Shown here: in pieces, positions 37,549 through 46,872 of the stretch
How the letters are laid out: every line of letters starts with the position of its first letter
Position numbering within the stretch: the stretch's first letter is position 1
DNA from: JBEEOW01 sp041191405
GTDB taxonomy: Bacteria > Bacteroidota > Bacteroidia > Cytophagales > UBA9547
Direction of reading: 5' to 3'
NCBI GenBank assembly: GCA_041191405.1
Contig: JBEEOW010000025.1
Location: 1-61,318 of the forward strand
Length of the DNA stretch: 61,318 bases
Translations under genes and position numbers: made by a program
The notes under the pieces: generated by a model
The model's database searches: none
What the model saw: the letters and a program-made list of their open reading frames with translations, nothing else
Told to the model about the DNA's origin: nothing

Positions 37549-38331
37549 CTATTCATTTTCTGAAGTATTAAATAAAGCTTTATCAAATACTTCAAAAGCT
37601 TTATCTACATTGTTGTATTTAGCACTTGATTTAAGTTTAAATGAGTCTGATTCTGCTTCATAATATTTAATCACGAAATCATTTTTTTCAATATCTTCAA
37701 TGCCAGCACCTTCTAAGACTACTTTTTGATTTGGCAAAAGATGTTTGCCTACAAATTTATATGTTGATTTTTCACTTTCACCATGATTGGTACTAAAAAA
37801 ACTATTTATATAACCTGTTTGGGTATCATAATCGGGATTCATTATGCCCTCAAAATCAGCATTGTATTCTAGTTTATTATTATTTTGGCAAAAAACTAAA
37901 TAATTACTATTTGCATAAACATAAAAATAAGGGAAAAGTAAATCATTGATTTTGTCGCCATTGATATCCTCTACAGAAAATCCTCTGTATGGCATTTGGT
38001 AATCTAATTCTTTTATCAAAACCCATCTATTTAGTTGATATTCAAATAGCAACAATTTATATTCATTTATACAGACAATACCATATTTGATGTTATTGTT
38101 TAAAAAATAACCAGTTTTTAACACATTATATTCGTAGAAAAATTCGCAAGAATCAAGTTTTTTGTATTTGTTCAATGAATCAATAACAGAAAAATTGCGA
38201 GTAATTTGGATAGTATCAATCAGGCAAGAACTTGAATTGTTGTGCAGGTTTTTGTGCTTACAACCATAAATGAAAACAACAACTATTATGATTAATTTAG
38301 TGATTAAATTCATTACAATATTATTATGCAA
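37549..38331 (-). CDS. Lipoprotein with a single FG-GAP/EF-like calcium loop
   Basis: 260 residues. Lipobox IYGC at the end of a hydrophobic signal; the true start may be the second Met (38313), which gives a tidier signal. The body has short beta-strands and one calcium-loop-like motif (VEDINGDKINDLLFPYF), as in FG-GAP/VCBS propeller repeats, but no further repeats. Function unknown. It follows the 504-codon gene at 38341 by 9 nt on the same strand, so the two probably form one unit. Confidence 0.65.
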   Translation of the reverse strand: MHNNIVMNLITKLIIIVVVFIYGCKHKNLHNNSSSCLIDTIQITRNFSVIDSLNKYKKLDSCEFFYEYNVLKTGYFLNNNIKYGIVCINEYKLLLFEYQLNRWVLIKELDYQMPYRGFSVEDINGDKINDLLFPYFYVYANSNYLVFCQNNNKLEYNADFEGIMNPDYDTQTGYINSFFSTNHGESEKSTYKFVGKHLLPNQKVVLEGAGIEDIEKNDFVIKYYEAESDSFKLKSSAKYNNVDKAFEVFDKALFNTSENE

Positions 38332-38340
38332 TCATTAAAG

Positions 38341-39855
38341 TTAAAATGTAACTTTATTTATAAAATATACTTTTCGTTTTCTTTGTTCTTTATCTTCGCT
38401 TTTAATTTTTTGACTACCAAAGCATAAAAAATTCTTATCGTACCAATATGCAATTGTACTACTATAAGTTGAAATTTTTATATCATCCTCATTCATAGTA
38501 TTAATTGGTGCAGATTTTTCCTCACTTAATAATTTTCCATTTTTTGAAAATGATTTTGACAAAATATTATTTCCTGATTCCATTAATAAGTTTATATTTT
38601 CGCCATCACTATTGGAAACTATAAAATGTTGAATTTTAAATGGTTTATATGAAGGTTTTAGTTCAAAAATATTTGACCAAACCATTTTACCTGTTTCATC
38701 CAAACTTGCAATTATTCCGTGAGTATATAAATATCCATCAAAAACTCTTCTTGTAGCAACACCACCTTTTCCTGTTGAGTAAGTTTCGGTTCGGTAAGTA
38801 GGATAATAAAATTCACATATTAAATAGTATTTTCCATCTTTTTCAATTACGTCATGAATAGTTGAATGATAATCTAAGTTTAATTCTTGTCCTTTTGCTT
38901 CAGCTTTATTTTTTTTCTTTTCAATTTTACCTTGAATTTTATCAGACAAATAATTTGTAAAGTTTGGTAAGTCTAAGTAATTGAATGTTTTATCAAAAAC
39001 TAACCCACCAGATGATTTTAATTTAGAAACATAAATACCGTTAGTTAAACTTGATTTATCTTTAGTATAAGTTCCAACAACCATATAGTTGCCATCAATT
39101 AATTTTGCTAGAGAGGTTTCTCGTCTTTGGGTTTCTTCATCAATATTTGGAAGGTTTAATCCATTGTTGTTTTTTAAACTACCATTTTTGTCAATGATGA
39201 ATATCAATACTGTAAATACTTTTCTTTGTATTTTTTTGTAGCATTTTAAATGTAATTCTTGATCTCCAGTAGCTGAATTACAAAGTTGTAAATCTAAATA
39301 TGTTAAATTCTTTTCTTCATTGGGTATATCAATAATTTGTATATCTCCTTTTTTGTAATCAATATGAATTAACTGAATAGCTTTTTTTCGAACGTAGGTA
39401 AAATATATGTTATCATCAATGATTTTTATTTCTTTGAGGTAATCTAAATATTCATCATCAAATGGAATAGATTTGGATTCAAATTTTGAAATATTTGAGT
39501 CAAACTTATAGATTACCAATGATTTAGTTTTTTTGTCAAAATATAATTCAAAATATTTTTCATCATTTGAAACATTACCATGGTAATATAATTTTTTGTT
39601 GATGAATATACTCTCTGAAAATATTTTGTTAAAACTTACATCGTACACTTCATAGTTGTATTTATATTCTTTTTTGGTTTCACCCTCTTCATCGATAAAA
39701 AAAGTTAAAAATGTTTTTGAGTTTTTAAATGGTTTAACAACTAGGTTGCTAATTTCTTTTAATGAATATTCAACTCTTTTTTGTTGAGATGGTTGAGCAA
39801 TTGTAATGAATTTAATGAAAAGAATTAAGGTTGATAAAATGAAGTATTTTTTCAA
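38341..39855 (-). CDS. Exported protein of unknown function, propeller-like
   Basis: 504 residues. Signal peptide at 1-20 (ending TIAQ). The rest is strand-rich with repeating aromatic/charged patterns (for example LIDGNYMVVGTYTKDKSS, GKYYLICEFYYPTY) that suggest a beta-propeller. A Lys-rich stretch (KIEKKKNKAEAKGQEL) interrupts it near residue 315. No T9SS tail and no lipobox, so periplasmic or released. No recognised family. Upstream of the lipoprotein gene in a probable two-gene unit. Confidence 0.65.
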   Translation of the reverse strand: MKKYFILSTLILFIKFITIAQPSQQKRVEYSLKEISNLVVKPFKNSKTFLTFFIDEEGETKKEYKYNYEVYDVSFNKIFSESIFINKKLYYHGNVSNDEKYFELYFDKKTKSLVIYKFDSNISKFESKSIPFDDEYLDYLKEIKIIDDNIYFTYVRKKAIQLIHIDYKKGDIQIIDIPNEEKNLTYLDLQLCNSATGDQELHLKCYKKIQRKVFTVLIFIIDKNGSLKNNNGLNLPNIDEETQRRETSLAKLIDGNYMVVGTYTKDKSSLTNGIYVSKLKSSGGLVFDKTFNYLDLPNFTNYLSDKIQGKIEKKKNKAEAKGQELNLDYHSTIHDVIEKDGKYYLICEFYYPTYRTETYSTGKGGVATRRVFDGYLYTHGIIASLDETGKMVWSNIFELKPSYKPFKIQHFIVSNSDGENINLLMESGNNILSKSFSKNGKLLSEEKSAPINTMNEDDIKISTYSSTIAYWYDKNFLCFGSQKIKSEDKEQRKRKVYFINKVTF

Positions 39856-39903
39856 AATAGAAGGGGGTAAGTAGTAGATGATTAATTTTTTATGTTTTAT
39901 AAA

Positions 39904-41325
39904 TTATTTTTTCAACAAATCACGTCTAACGTATAAGTCTTGAAATGATGATTGAGCATATTTTTGTCCTAAAATAGGAACTCTTTCAATTACAGCAGGC
40001 ATAATTTCTTGGTCGTCAATAATATAATCGGGCCAATCTTTTTTAAAGTTTTGGTAAATGCCAATTACATTATTATAACTATTTAAATTACCAAAATGAT
40101 TTTCAGCCAAGCCCCAGTTAAAATAAGGTGTTGCTAAAGTATTGTATCTTAGAATACTATGATTGTGGCCGGTTACCAACACTTTTGAGTTTTTGATTAA
40201 TTGATCGTATTGGTGAGGTTTTACAAAAGTTTCATTAGTATTAATGATAGTATGTTGTAATAATCCCCCATAAAATGAATCATAAGTAATATACATGGTG
40301 TTTGCTAATAATGCCCAAAAAGCTATTTCGGCATAAAATTTTTTCCTTACAGCCAACATATAATGTATTGTAAAAAAAGCCATAGCTGGCACTAAAGGCA
40401 TTAGCTGATAACCAGCACTTTTCTCTGAAAATGTAAATACTGCCAATGCCAATAACATCCAGAAAAACATTAATTGCTGACAAATAATTTGGTAGTTGAT
40501 ATGTCGGTTTGAACCTGCAAGCGATAATATTGCTAAGATTACCACTATCATTGGTCCGATTAAAATCACCATAAAAACAGGTGCATTGTAAATATCATCA
40601 GGAGCCAAATAAAGGTGTGAAAACACAAAATTTGTCATAAAATCAGCCACACTATTCTGGAAAAAATAGATTAAAAAGGTGATTCCACTCGGAAACGAAA
40701 AACCAATTAACAATACCAAATATTGCCTAAAGCTGGTTTTACTAAACAGCACAAAGGCAAAAATGGGAAATAATATAAATGAGATACTTGGTAAATAAAA
40801 CAGGGAAGCTAATGAAATAAAAAAACCTATGTTAAATATACCTGCATCGGATGTTTGCCTACGAATATGGAAAAATACGTTATCAATGGTAATAAGTAAA
40901 AACGTAGTTGACATTAACACTGGCGAAAGTGTAAAAAAATCGAAAAAGAGATTGGTTAATATTAAATACACCGCCGCTGGCAAATATGATTTATCATTAA
41001 ATAATTCATTTTTTCGAGCTATATAATTGAAATACAATGCATGACCAAATGAAAGCACAAAGGCAATAATATGGTATGCAATGGCCGATTTTCCAAAAGC
41101 TAAATGCACTAAAGCATACATTCCTGCTGAAAGTGGCGATATGTTATCCCAAATATCACGGTAAAGTAAAAAACCTTTTGATAGTTTTTCGCCCAACACC
41201 ATCCAGTTTAACTCTTGTATAGTTAAGTGAATTGGGTTTAAGAAAAACGATGCACGACAAGCCAATGCCAATATCAATAAGGCAATTATGCGAAATGGAT
41301 CATTTACCCTGAAAAATTTTACCAC
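39904..41325 (-). CDS. Multi-pass membrane protein, GT-C-like
   Basis: 473 residues with about 10-11 membrane helices through residue 360 and a soluble C-terminal tail. The first loop contains LYRDIWDNISPLSAGMYALV, where acidic residues sit as in the catalytic loop of GT-C glycosyltransferases (GT39/GT83-like). Related Bacteroidota proteins are annotated only as membrane proteins. A sugar-transfer role is plausible but not shown. Divergent from rbfA (gap of 175 bp to the rbfA ATG) and upstream of two leftward envelope genes. Confidence 0.7.
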   Translation of the reverse strand: MVKFFRVNDPFRIIALLILALACRASFFLNPIHLTIQELNWMVLGEKLSKGFLLYRDIWDNISPLSAGMYALVHLAFGKSAIAYHIIAFVLSFGHALYFNYIARKNELFNDKSYLPAAVYLILTNLFFDFFTLSPVLMSTTFLLITIDNVFFHIRRQTSDAGIFNIGFFISLASLFYLPSISFILFPIFAFVLFSKTSFRQYLVLLIGFSFPSGITFLIYFFQNSVADFMTNFVFSHLYLAPDDIYNAPVFMVILIGPMIVVILAILSLAGSNRHINYQIICQQLMFFWMLLALAVFTFSEKSAGYQLMPLVPAMAFFTIHYMLAVRKKFYAEIAFWALLANTMYITYDSFYGGLLQHTIINTNETFVKPHQYDQLIKNSKVLVTGHNHSILRYNTLATPYFNWGLAENHFGNLNSYNNVIGIYQNFKKDWPDYIIDDQEIMPAVIERVPILGQKYAQSSFQDLYVRRDLLKK

Positions 41326-41500
41326 AATTATTTTGTACTTTTATGCTGAATTTGCTGTTTAACCTACAAATAAACAAAAAATGAATGTTATTCTTTCATA
41401 ATCTGTGAATTGAAATCAATAATTAGCAATTATTTTTAGTAGTATTTGCAAAATATCGCTCAAATATGCCAAATAAATACAATCTTTGTATTCTAATACT

Positions 41501-41899
41501 ATGGACTCTAAAAGACAACTAAAATTTGCACGCTTAATTCAGCGTGATCTTGGCGAATTATTTCAAAGAGAATTTAAACATATTTTCGGACAAGCATTTA
41601 TTACTGTTAAATCAGTAGAGATAAGTCCCGATTTGAGTGTGGCTAAAGTGTATTTAAGCTTAATGATGGTAAATGACAAAGCGGCATTTATGAAATTGAT
41701 AAGAGAAAATACAAAAGTTATCCGTACTGCTTTAGCACAAAGAATTAAACATCAAGTAAGGGTAATACCTGCATTGAATTTCTTCTTGGACGAATCAGTT
41801 GATTATGCCATGAACATGGACAACATTATTCGTAATTTAGAAATCCCTAAAGAAACGCCTCTTAACGAAGACGATTATACTGACTTAGAAGAAAAGTAA
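41501..41899 (+). CDS. rbfA: 30S ribosome-binding factor RbfA
   Basis: 132 residues from ATG 41501. A TTG 15 nt upstream could extend the frame, but the family N-terminus fits the ATG (MDSKRQLKFARLIQRDLGEL). RbfA matures the 5' end of 16S rRNA and helps cold adaptation. The KH-like fold is complete: VEISPDLSVAKVYLS in the first half and VRVIPALNFFLDES at the end. Single gene closed by its own terminator. Confidence 0.94.
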   Translation: MDSKRQLKFARLIQRDLGELFQREFKHIFGQAFITVKSVEISPDLSVAKVYLSLMMVNDKAAFMKLIRENTKVIRTALAQRIKHQVRVIPALNFFLDESVDYAMNMDNIIRNLEIPKETPLNEDDYTDLEEK

Positions 41900-41924
41900 T
41901 TACTTGATTAGTAATGAGTTTATT

Positions 41925-41956
41925 AAAAAAAGCTACCTGATTTGGGTAGCTTTTTT
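41925..41956 (+). terminator. rbfA terminator
   Basis: AAAGCTACC / GGTAGCTTT stem with flanking A and T runs, 26 nt after the rbfA stop. Confidence 0.88.
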
Positions 41957-41983
41957 GTGTTATTACTATTTTGATAAAAAGTA

Positions 41984-42363
41984 TGCAACAAATTTTACTC
42001 ATCTGTTTACTTTCATTTTTCTAAATAACAATCACTAGCGTGTAAAGTTATCTGCTAAGTAAGAATAGGTTAATATTTTAATATACGATTACTTAGGTTT
42101 AGATCATTTGGTATTTTAACAATCAAAATCTTGGCAATTGACTTCACAAATATAACAACCTATTAGAAGCAATTTGTATTTTGATTTCTCGATTTAAACT
42201 CATTGTTGATAAAATTTTACTCAAATAAATTTAAACCTCCCCCACCCCTCCTTGAAAAAAGGAGGGGAACTAATACTACTAATTTGATACAATATAGAAA
42301 AGAATTTAATTGAAATTTATATTTTTAAAGTTGTTTGTTTGCAACAAATTTTACTCATCTGTT
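41984..42363. repeat. 24-nt direct repeat pair
   Basis: The 24-nt sequence at 41984-42007 (starting TGCAACAAATTTTACTCATC) recurs exactly at 42340-42363, 356 bp apart. The second copy lies just before the right inverted-repeat arm of the mini-element at 42233-42399. No gene lies in between. Confidence 0.7.
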
Positions 42364-42399
42364 CCCCTCCTTTTTTCAAGGAGGGGATAGGGGAGGTTT
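42233..42399. mobile_element. 167-bp mini-element with ~38-bp terminal inverted repeats
   Basis: The left end 42233-42270 and right end 42361-42399 are inverted copies differing at only two or so positions (one gap, one base). Each arm itself contains a hairpin (CCCCTCCTT...AAGGAGGGG; 42245-42267 and 42364-42386). The AT-rich core has no coding frame. Fits a non-autonomous MITE- or REP-like unit. The G-rich arms resemble those at 21686-21701 and 21848-21915. Confidence 0.65.
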
Positions 42400-42601
42400 T
42401 TTTATTAATCTCACAAATCAAAGCCACTCCAACTTTTTCTGCGATTATCAGCGGTGAAATTTGCGTAAATCTGCGGGGTAAAGATTACACTTATCCTCCC
42501 AAAACCTACACTTACACTGCTACTATTTACACTTATTCATTTGCTAATTTTATTGTAAATGTGTTTGGTACTTTTGATTCATCAATAAACCAACACACAC
42601 A

Positions 42602-43429
42602 ATGAATGAGTTAACAAAATCAAATTTATTAAAAATGGGCACTGGCTTACTGCTTGTTTTTGTACTGTTTGCCTTGCCAAGTTTTAGCAACAAAGCCATG
42701 TTTTTGGGTTTGAAAAAAGCTAAGTTTCCTTTGCCAACTTCTACAAGTGAATCAGTTGAACCTAAAACGCAACTTGCAATTTGTAGCGAAGCTAAAACCA
42801 CAACAATAAATGCCATTGCTCCTGAGGAAGCAAGTATTAAAAGCGATTCCTTACAACGTGAGCGAATTCTTTTAATTGGTGATTCTCAATTAGATGGTTT
42901 GCGAAAACCAATCCTAAAATCTTGTATTGCAAATAATCACGAATTGGTTGCTACAGTAATTTGGTATGGTTCATCTACCAAAAACTGGTCTATTTCTGAT
43001 ACTTTATCCACATTTATCAAAAAGTACAAACCCACTTATGTAATTATTGCTTTGGGTTTAAATGAATTGTTTTTCAATGATTTAGATGACAGACGAAAAT
43101 ACACCGACAACTTATTAGCAACCATAAAAAAACATAAATTAAAACACTACTGGATTGGTCCCGCAGCTTGGAAAAAAGATTTGGGTATTTGTGATATTCT
43201 TGCTGAAAAAAATGGAGAACTATTTTACCCATCGCACAAACTTACTTTAGAACGCCGAGCCGACAAACGACATCCGAGTAATAATGCTTCCAAAATTTGG
43301 TTTCAAAAAGTGGCTCAAAACATGTCGAGCCTAAAACACAACAGAATCGACTTTACAAAAAATGCCGATTCAGTTAAAATAAACAACGCAAAATCTCCTA
43401 CAATTATCCTTAAACCCTTTTATTACTGA
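42602..43429 (+). CDS. Membrane-anchored SGNH-like hydrolase/acyltransferase
   Basis: 275 residues. An N-terminal membrane helix (about 9-30) anchors a periplasmic SGNH/GDSL-type domain: block I LLIGDSQLDG with Ser95, a GLNEL segment in the place of the GxND block, and the DKRH block with Asp221 and His224 as catalytic pair. Such proteins act beside MBOAT acyltransferases and move the acyl group to a polymer outside the membrane (as in PatB, AlgX or DltD systems). It lies 5 nt before the MBOAT gene, clearly co-transcribed. Substrate unknown. Confidence 0.8.
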   Translation: MNELTKSNLLKMGTGLLLVFVLFALPSFSNKAMFLGLKKAKFPLPTSTSESVEPKTQLAICSEAKTTTINAIAPEEASIKSDSLQRERILLIGDSQLDGLRKPILKSCIANNHELVATVIWYGSSTKNWSISDTLSTFIKKYKPTYVIIALGLNELFFNDLDDRRKYTDNLLATIKKHKLKHYWIGPAAWKKDLGICDILAEKNGELFYPSHKLTLERRADKRHPSNNASKIWFQKVAQNMSSLKHNRIDFTKNADSVKINNAKSPTIILKPFYY

Positions 43430-43434
43430 TTATC

Positions 43435-44883
43435 ATGGAATGGCTTCAATTATTCTCGAATTCTACTGACGAACCTTTGCTTTTTCATCACGGATTTTTC
43501 TTGTTTATTTTCTCTGTATTTTTAATTTACTATGCTTTAGTTTTTAATATTCAATCACTTAGAGATATTTCTTTGATTCTGTTTGGCTTTTATTTTTATT
43601 ATAAATCAAGCGGTATATTTTTATGTTTGTTGATAGTTTGTATTTCGGCAGATTATCTGTTTTCGCTTTGGATAGCCAGAACTGAAAACCGAATTGCTAA
43701 AAAAGCAATACTTATTTCGGGTATTATGTTTAGTTTGTCGTTTTTGTTTTATTTCAAATACAGCAACTTTTTTATGGAAAATTGGGCAGGTTTAACAGGT
43801 GCAAATTTTTCGCCTGCCAATTTGATATTACCGATAGGTATTTCATTTTATACCTTTCAATCAATTAGTTACATGGTTGATGTGTACCAAAATAAAATTA
43901 AACCAGGCGCTTTTAAAGAGTATGTTTTGTATATGACATTCTTCCCACATTTAGTGGCTGGACCAATTGTGCGTGCAAAAGATTTTTTGCCTCAAATTGC
44001 TAAACCTACTTTTTTGAGTAAAGACAATGTAAATGATGCTTTGTATTTAATCACAAAAGGATTTATCAAAAAAGCAATTATTGCCGACTTTGTAGCCCAA
44101 TATGCTGATAATGTGTTTTCTACACCTGATGGTTTTAATGGAACAGAGCATTTTATTTCAATACTTTGTTATACTTTGCAAATTTTCTGTGACTTTAGTG
44201 GCTACACCGATATGGCAATTGGTATTGCATTATTGTTAGGATTTAAGTTGTGTGTAAATTTCGATTCACCTTATAAATCGTTCAATATCACTGATTTTTG
44301 GAGAAGATGGCATATTTCACTTTCTTCTTGGTTGCGTGATTATATTTACATTCCCTTGGGCGGAAACAAAAACGGATTGGCTTTGCAGTTGTTGTTTTTG
44401 TTGTTGACCATGTTAATAGGTGGTTTTTGGCATGGAGCAAGTTGGAAATTTGTGTTCTGGGGAGCAGGACATGGGTTTTTGCTCATCTTTCATAAATTAT
44501 TGATGATGGAATTTTCAGCAAAAAATACTTCATTACTTTATAAATCAACTTCTTGGATACTGACATTTGTGTGTGTTGCCTTACTTTGGGTACCATTTAG
44601 AGCCAATACCTTAACAGATGCAATGATGGTGTTTGACAAATTATTTACAACTCAAAACTTAGTGTATTTACCAGAAATTGTAAAGGCTAACACATTGTTA
44701 ATCACACTATTATTGTTTGGTTTTATGGCAACATTGCTCCCTACAATTGTAAAAATGTTTATAAAAGACCAATATTTTAAGATGCATTTTATATTAAAAA
44801 TTGCTTTATTCGTAGTATTGATTCAGTGCATGTTGCAATTGCAATCTGAAACTGTGCAACCATTTATCTACTTTCAATTTTAA
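43435..44883 (+). CDS. MBOAT-family O-acyltransferase (AlgI/DltB/PatA-like)
   Basis: 482 residues with about 10-12 membrane helices. Family signatures: PIGISFYTFQSISYMVDVY (about 133-151), the FCDFSGYTDMAIG segment, FWRRWHISLSSWLRDYIYIP (about 284-303) and the conserved active-site His333 in GGFWHGASWKFVFWG. These proteins pass acyl groups, usually acetyl, across the inner membrane to a periplasmic partner that esterifies a surface or wall polymer. The flanking SGNH genes are the expected partners. Ends with a normal C-terminus before the palindrome array at 44895. Confidence 0.92.
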   Translation: MEWLQLFSNSTDEPLLFHHGFFLFIFSVFLIYYALVFNIQSLRDISLILFGFYFYYKSSGIFLCLLIVCISADYLFSLWIARTENRIAKKAILISGIMFSLSFLFYFKYSNFFMENWAGLTGANFSPANLILPIGISFYTFQSISYMVDVYQNKIKPGAFKEYVLYMTFFPHLVAGPIVRAKDFLPQIAKPTFLSKDNVNDALYLITKGFIKKAIIADFVAQYADNVFSTPDGFNGTEHFISILCYTLQIFCDFSGYTDMAIGIALLLGFKLCVNFDSPYKSFNITDFWRRWHISLSSWLRDYIYIPLGGNKNGLALQLLFLLLTMLIGGFWHGASWKFVFWGAGHGFLLIFHKLLMMEFSAKNTSLLYKSTSWILTFVCVALLWVPFRANTLTDAMMVFDKLFTTQNLVYLPEIVKANTLLITLLLFGFMATLLPTIVKMFIKDQYFKMHFILKIALFVVLIQCMLQLQSETVQPFIYFQF

Positions 44884-44894
44884 AAAATACTTAT

Positions 44895-45209
44895 AAACCT
44901 GACAGGTTTTTAAAACCTGTTAGGTTTAAAAAAGCATGAAAGGTTCAAATGATTTCGTAAGAAATCAACTTATGTTTACTTAAATTTACCACAATAGGTA
45001 CATAGGTTTGATTATTAGTAGTTTAAAAAACTATGTACCTATTGTGGTTTAAAATAATTTTAAAAAAGTGAATGCAAAATTTCTTATATGCCTTATATGG
45101 TTTAATAAAAATTAAGAACATATAAGTTTGATTTTCTTCGAAAATCTGAAACTCTTTATCTATTAAACTCTATAATAAACCTGACAGGTTTTCAAAACCT
45201 GTTAGGTTT
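44895..45209. repeat. Palindrome array with two copies of a 33-nt hairpin
   Basis: AAACCTGACAGGTTTT-n-AAAACCTGTTAGGTTT-type hairpins stand at 44895-44927 and 45177-45209, identical apart from the loop base. Between them lie GATTTC-gtaa-GAAATC (44951-44966), an 18-bp perfect inverted repeat (44988-45005 / 45031-45048, arm ACCACAATAGGTACATAG) and GATTTTC-ttc-GAAAATC (45130-45146). No gene fits in the gap. It could punctuate transcription between the MBOAT and SGNH-LysM genes, or be a cluster of REP-like insertions. Confidence 0.7.
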
Positions 45210-45232
45210 ATAAAAATACCAAACAACACACC

Positions 45233-46678
45233 ATGAAATACACCTTATCAATCATTTTCACGATAATTCTAAAAATAACATTTGCACAAAATAATGTTAT
45301 TATTAATCCTTTAAATCAGGGAATTAATGCAATAGAATATGCAGAAAATATTGATAAGTCAATTAAAAAATTACAAGCCATAAAGTCAAACCAAGATTCT
45401 GTGTTTGTGGTTTTGCACATAGGCGATTCGCATATTCAAATGGATTATTTTTCGAGGATAATAAAAAACAATCTTCAACAGCAATTTGGCAACAAAGGTG
45501 ATGGTATTTTATTTCCTTATTCTGCATGTAAAAGTGTAGGTCCACGTAATTTAAAATCAAAGTTTTACGGAACTTGGGAATGGAATAATGTGCTAAACAA
45601 TCCGCAAAAATCAGCTTTGGGTGTAGTGGGTTATAGTTTAAAAACTAACAGCGAAACGAGTAGTTTTAACCTTCGTTTTGCACTAGATTCGGCTTCTGGT
45701 TTGGATAAAAACATAAAATCCATCAAAATATTTCACGGAAAAAATAATTACTATTTACGTTTAAATGATTCAGTTTTAAAACCAAATAACAACTATTATA
45801 CATTAATAAATAATGATTTAGCTAAACCTGAATTGTTTTTTACACTTTCAAAACAAAACACTACACAACAAGAATTTGCTTTACGAGGAATTCAATTTAC
45901 ACACAATCAAAAAACTGGGGTTGAGTACCATCACTGTGGTATAGTAGGAGCACAATTTGTTCATTTAATCAATAATACACCATTTTTTGAGGAAGATATT
46001 TCGGCATTAAAACCCGATTTGATTATTTTTTCATTTGGTTCCAATGAATCATATAATTATAGTTTTGATGCACAATTATATAAAAATGGAGTAATACAAT
46101 TTATTGAAAAAATAAAGAAGCAATTGCCACAGGTTCAAACACTTATCACCACCACACCCGATACTCGTAGCTCAGGAAGATTCCCAAAACATACCAAAGT
46201 GATAAACCAGAGTTTAAGAGAAATAGCACAAACTACACACTCGGCCCTGTGGGATTTGCATGCAGTAATGGGTGGAAATAATGCAATACAATCGTGGTTA
46301 AGCAAAGGTTGGTCAATGCGAGATAGATTGCATTTTACAAGAGATGGTTATTATTTACAAGGAAACATGTTTTCGTTAGCCTTATTTGATGTTTATAACA
46401 AACAAGCTATCAATAAATTACCAACAGATTCATTGTATAATTTAGCGAATACACAAATACAAACTTTACAACCTAGTGTTGAGTTGGTTACTGAAAAAAG
46501 TACTCAAACTAGCACTTCAAACAAATCAACTATAAAACATATTACCTACAAAGTTAAAAAAGGAGATACTTTGTTTAAAATTGCACGAAAATTTAAAACT
46601 ACCGAAGTTAAAATTAAAAAGTTAAATCATTTAAAATCAAATACTATTGGTGTTGGTGAGGTGTTGAGGGTGAGGTAA
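45233..46678 (+). CDS. Exported SGNH hydrolase with C-terminal LysM domain
   Basis: 481 residues. Signal peptide at 1-18 (ending TFAQ). SGNH domain: block I VVLHIGDSHIQMDY with Ser66, the IIFSFGSNESYNYSF block, and DRLHFTRDG with Asp364 and His367. The C-terminus (about 437-481) is a LysM module (YKVKKGDTLFKIARKFKT...IGVGEVLRVR), which binds peptidoglycan N-acetylglucosamine. The protein is therefore expected to work in the periplasm on peptidoglycan. With the preceding SGNH and MBOAT genes it suggests a peptidoglycan O-acetylation/deacetylation unit. The 350-bp hairpin-filled gap means it may be separately transcribed. Confidence 0.88.
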   Translation: MKYTLSIIFTIILKITFAQNNVIINPLNQGINAIEYAENIDKSIKKLQAIKSNQDSVFVVLHIGDSHIQMDYFSRIIKNNLQQQFGNKGDGILFPYSACKSVGPRNLKSKFYGTWEWNNVLNNPQKSALGVVGYSLKTNSETSSFNLRFALDSASGLDKNIKSIKIFHGKNNYYLRLNDSVLKPNNNYYTLINNDLAKPELFFTLSKQNTTQQEFALRGIQFTHNQKTGVEYHHCGIVGAQFVHLINNTPFFEEDISALKPDLIIFSFGSNESYNYSFDAQLYKNGVIQFIEKIKKQLPQVQTLITTTPDTRSSGRFPKHTKVINQSLREIAQTTHSALWDLHAVMGGNNAIQSWLSKGWSMRDRLHFTRDGYYLQGNMFSLALFDVYNKQAINKLPTDSLYNLANTQIQTLQPSVELVTEKSTQTSTSNKSTIKHITYKVKKGDTLFKIARKFKTTEVKIKKLNHLKSNTIGVGEVLRVR

Positions 46679-46739
46679 TAATTATTGTTTTGATATTTAG
46701 ATGTGGCATGCGTCGTATTATTTCTAATATCTATTTTCA

Positions 46740-46772
46740 CGTTGTCAACGGTCACAGACCTTGACAACCATA
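46740..46772. repeat. Short inverted repeat, family member 2
   Basis: GTTGTCA...TTGACAAC with an 11-nt longer centre than the copy at 20155-20180; both contain GACCTTGACAA and run into CATAA. It lies between the SGNH-LysM gene and the convergent kinase gene. Confidence 0.5.
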
Positions 46773-46872
46773 ATATAAATAATTTATTTAATATTTAGAC
46801 TAAACATGCCAAGTCTCTACAATTTTCAATTCCTAAAATCCTATAATCCTAAAAATCATAGTTCAGACACCT

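Noticed and set aside
42339..42605. 88-codon frame before the SGNH gene
   Set aside because: It begins in the direct repeat and runs through the inverted-repeat arm; low-complexity peptide overlapping the SGNH start.
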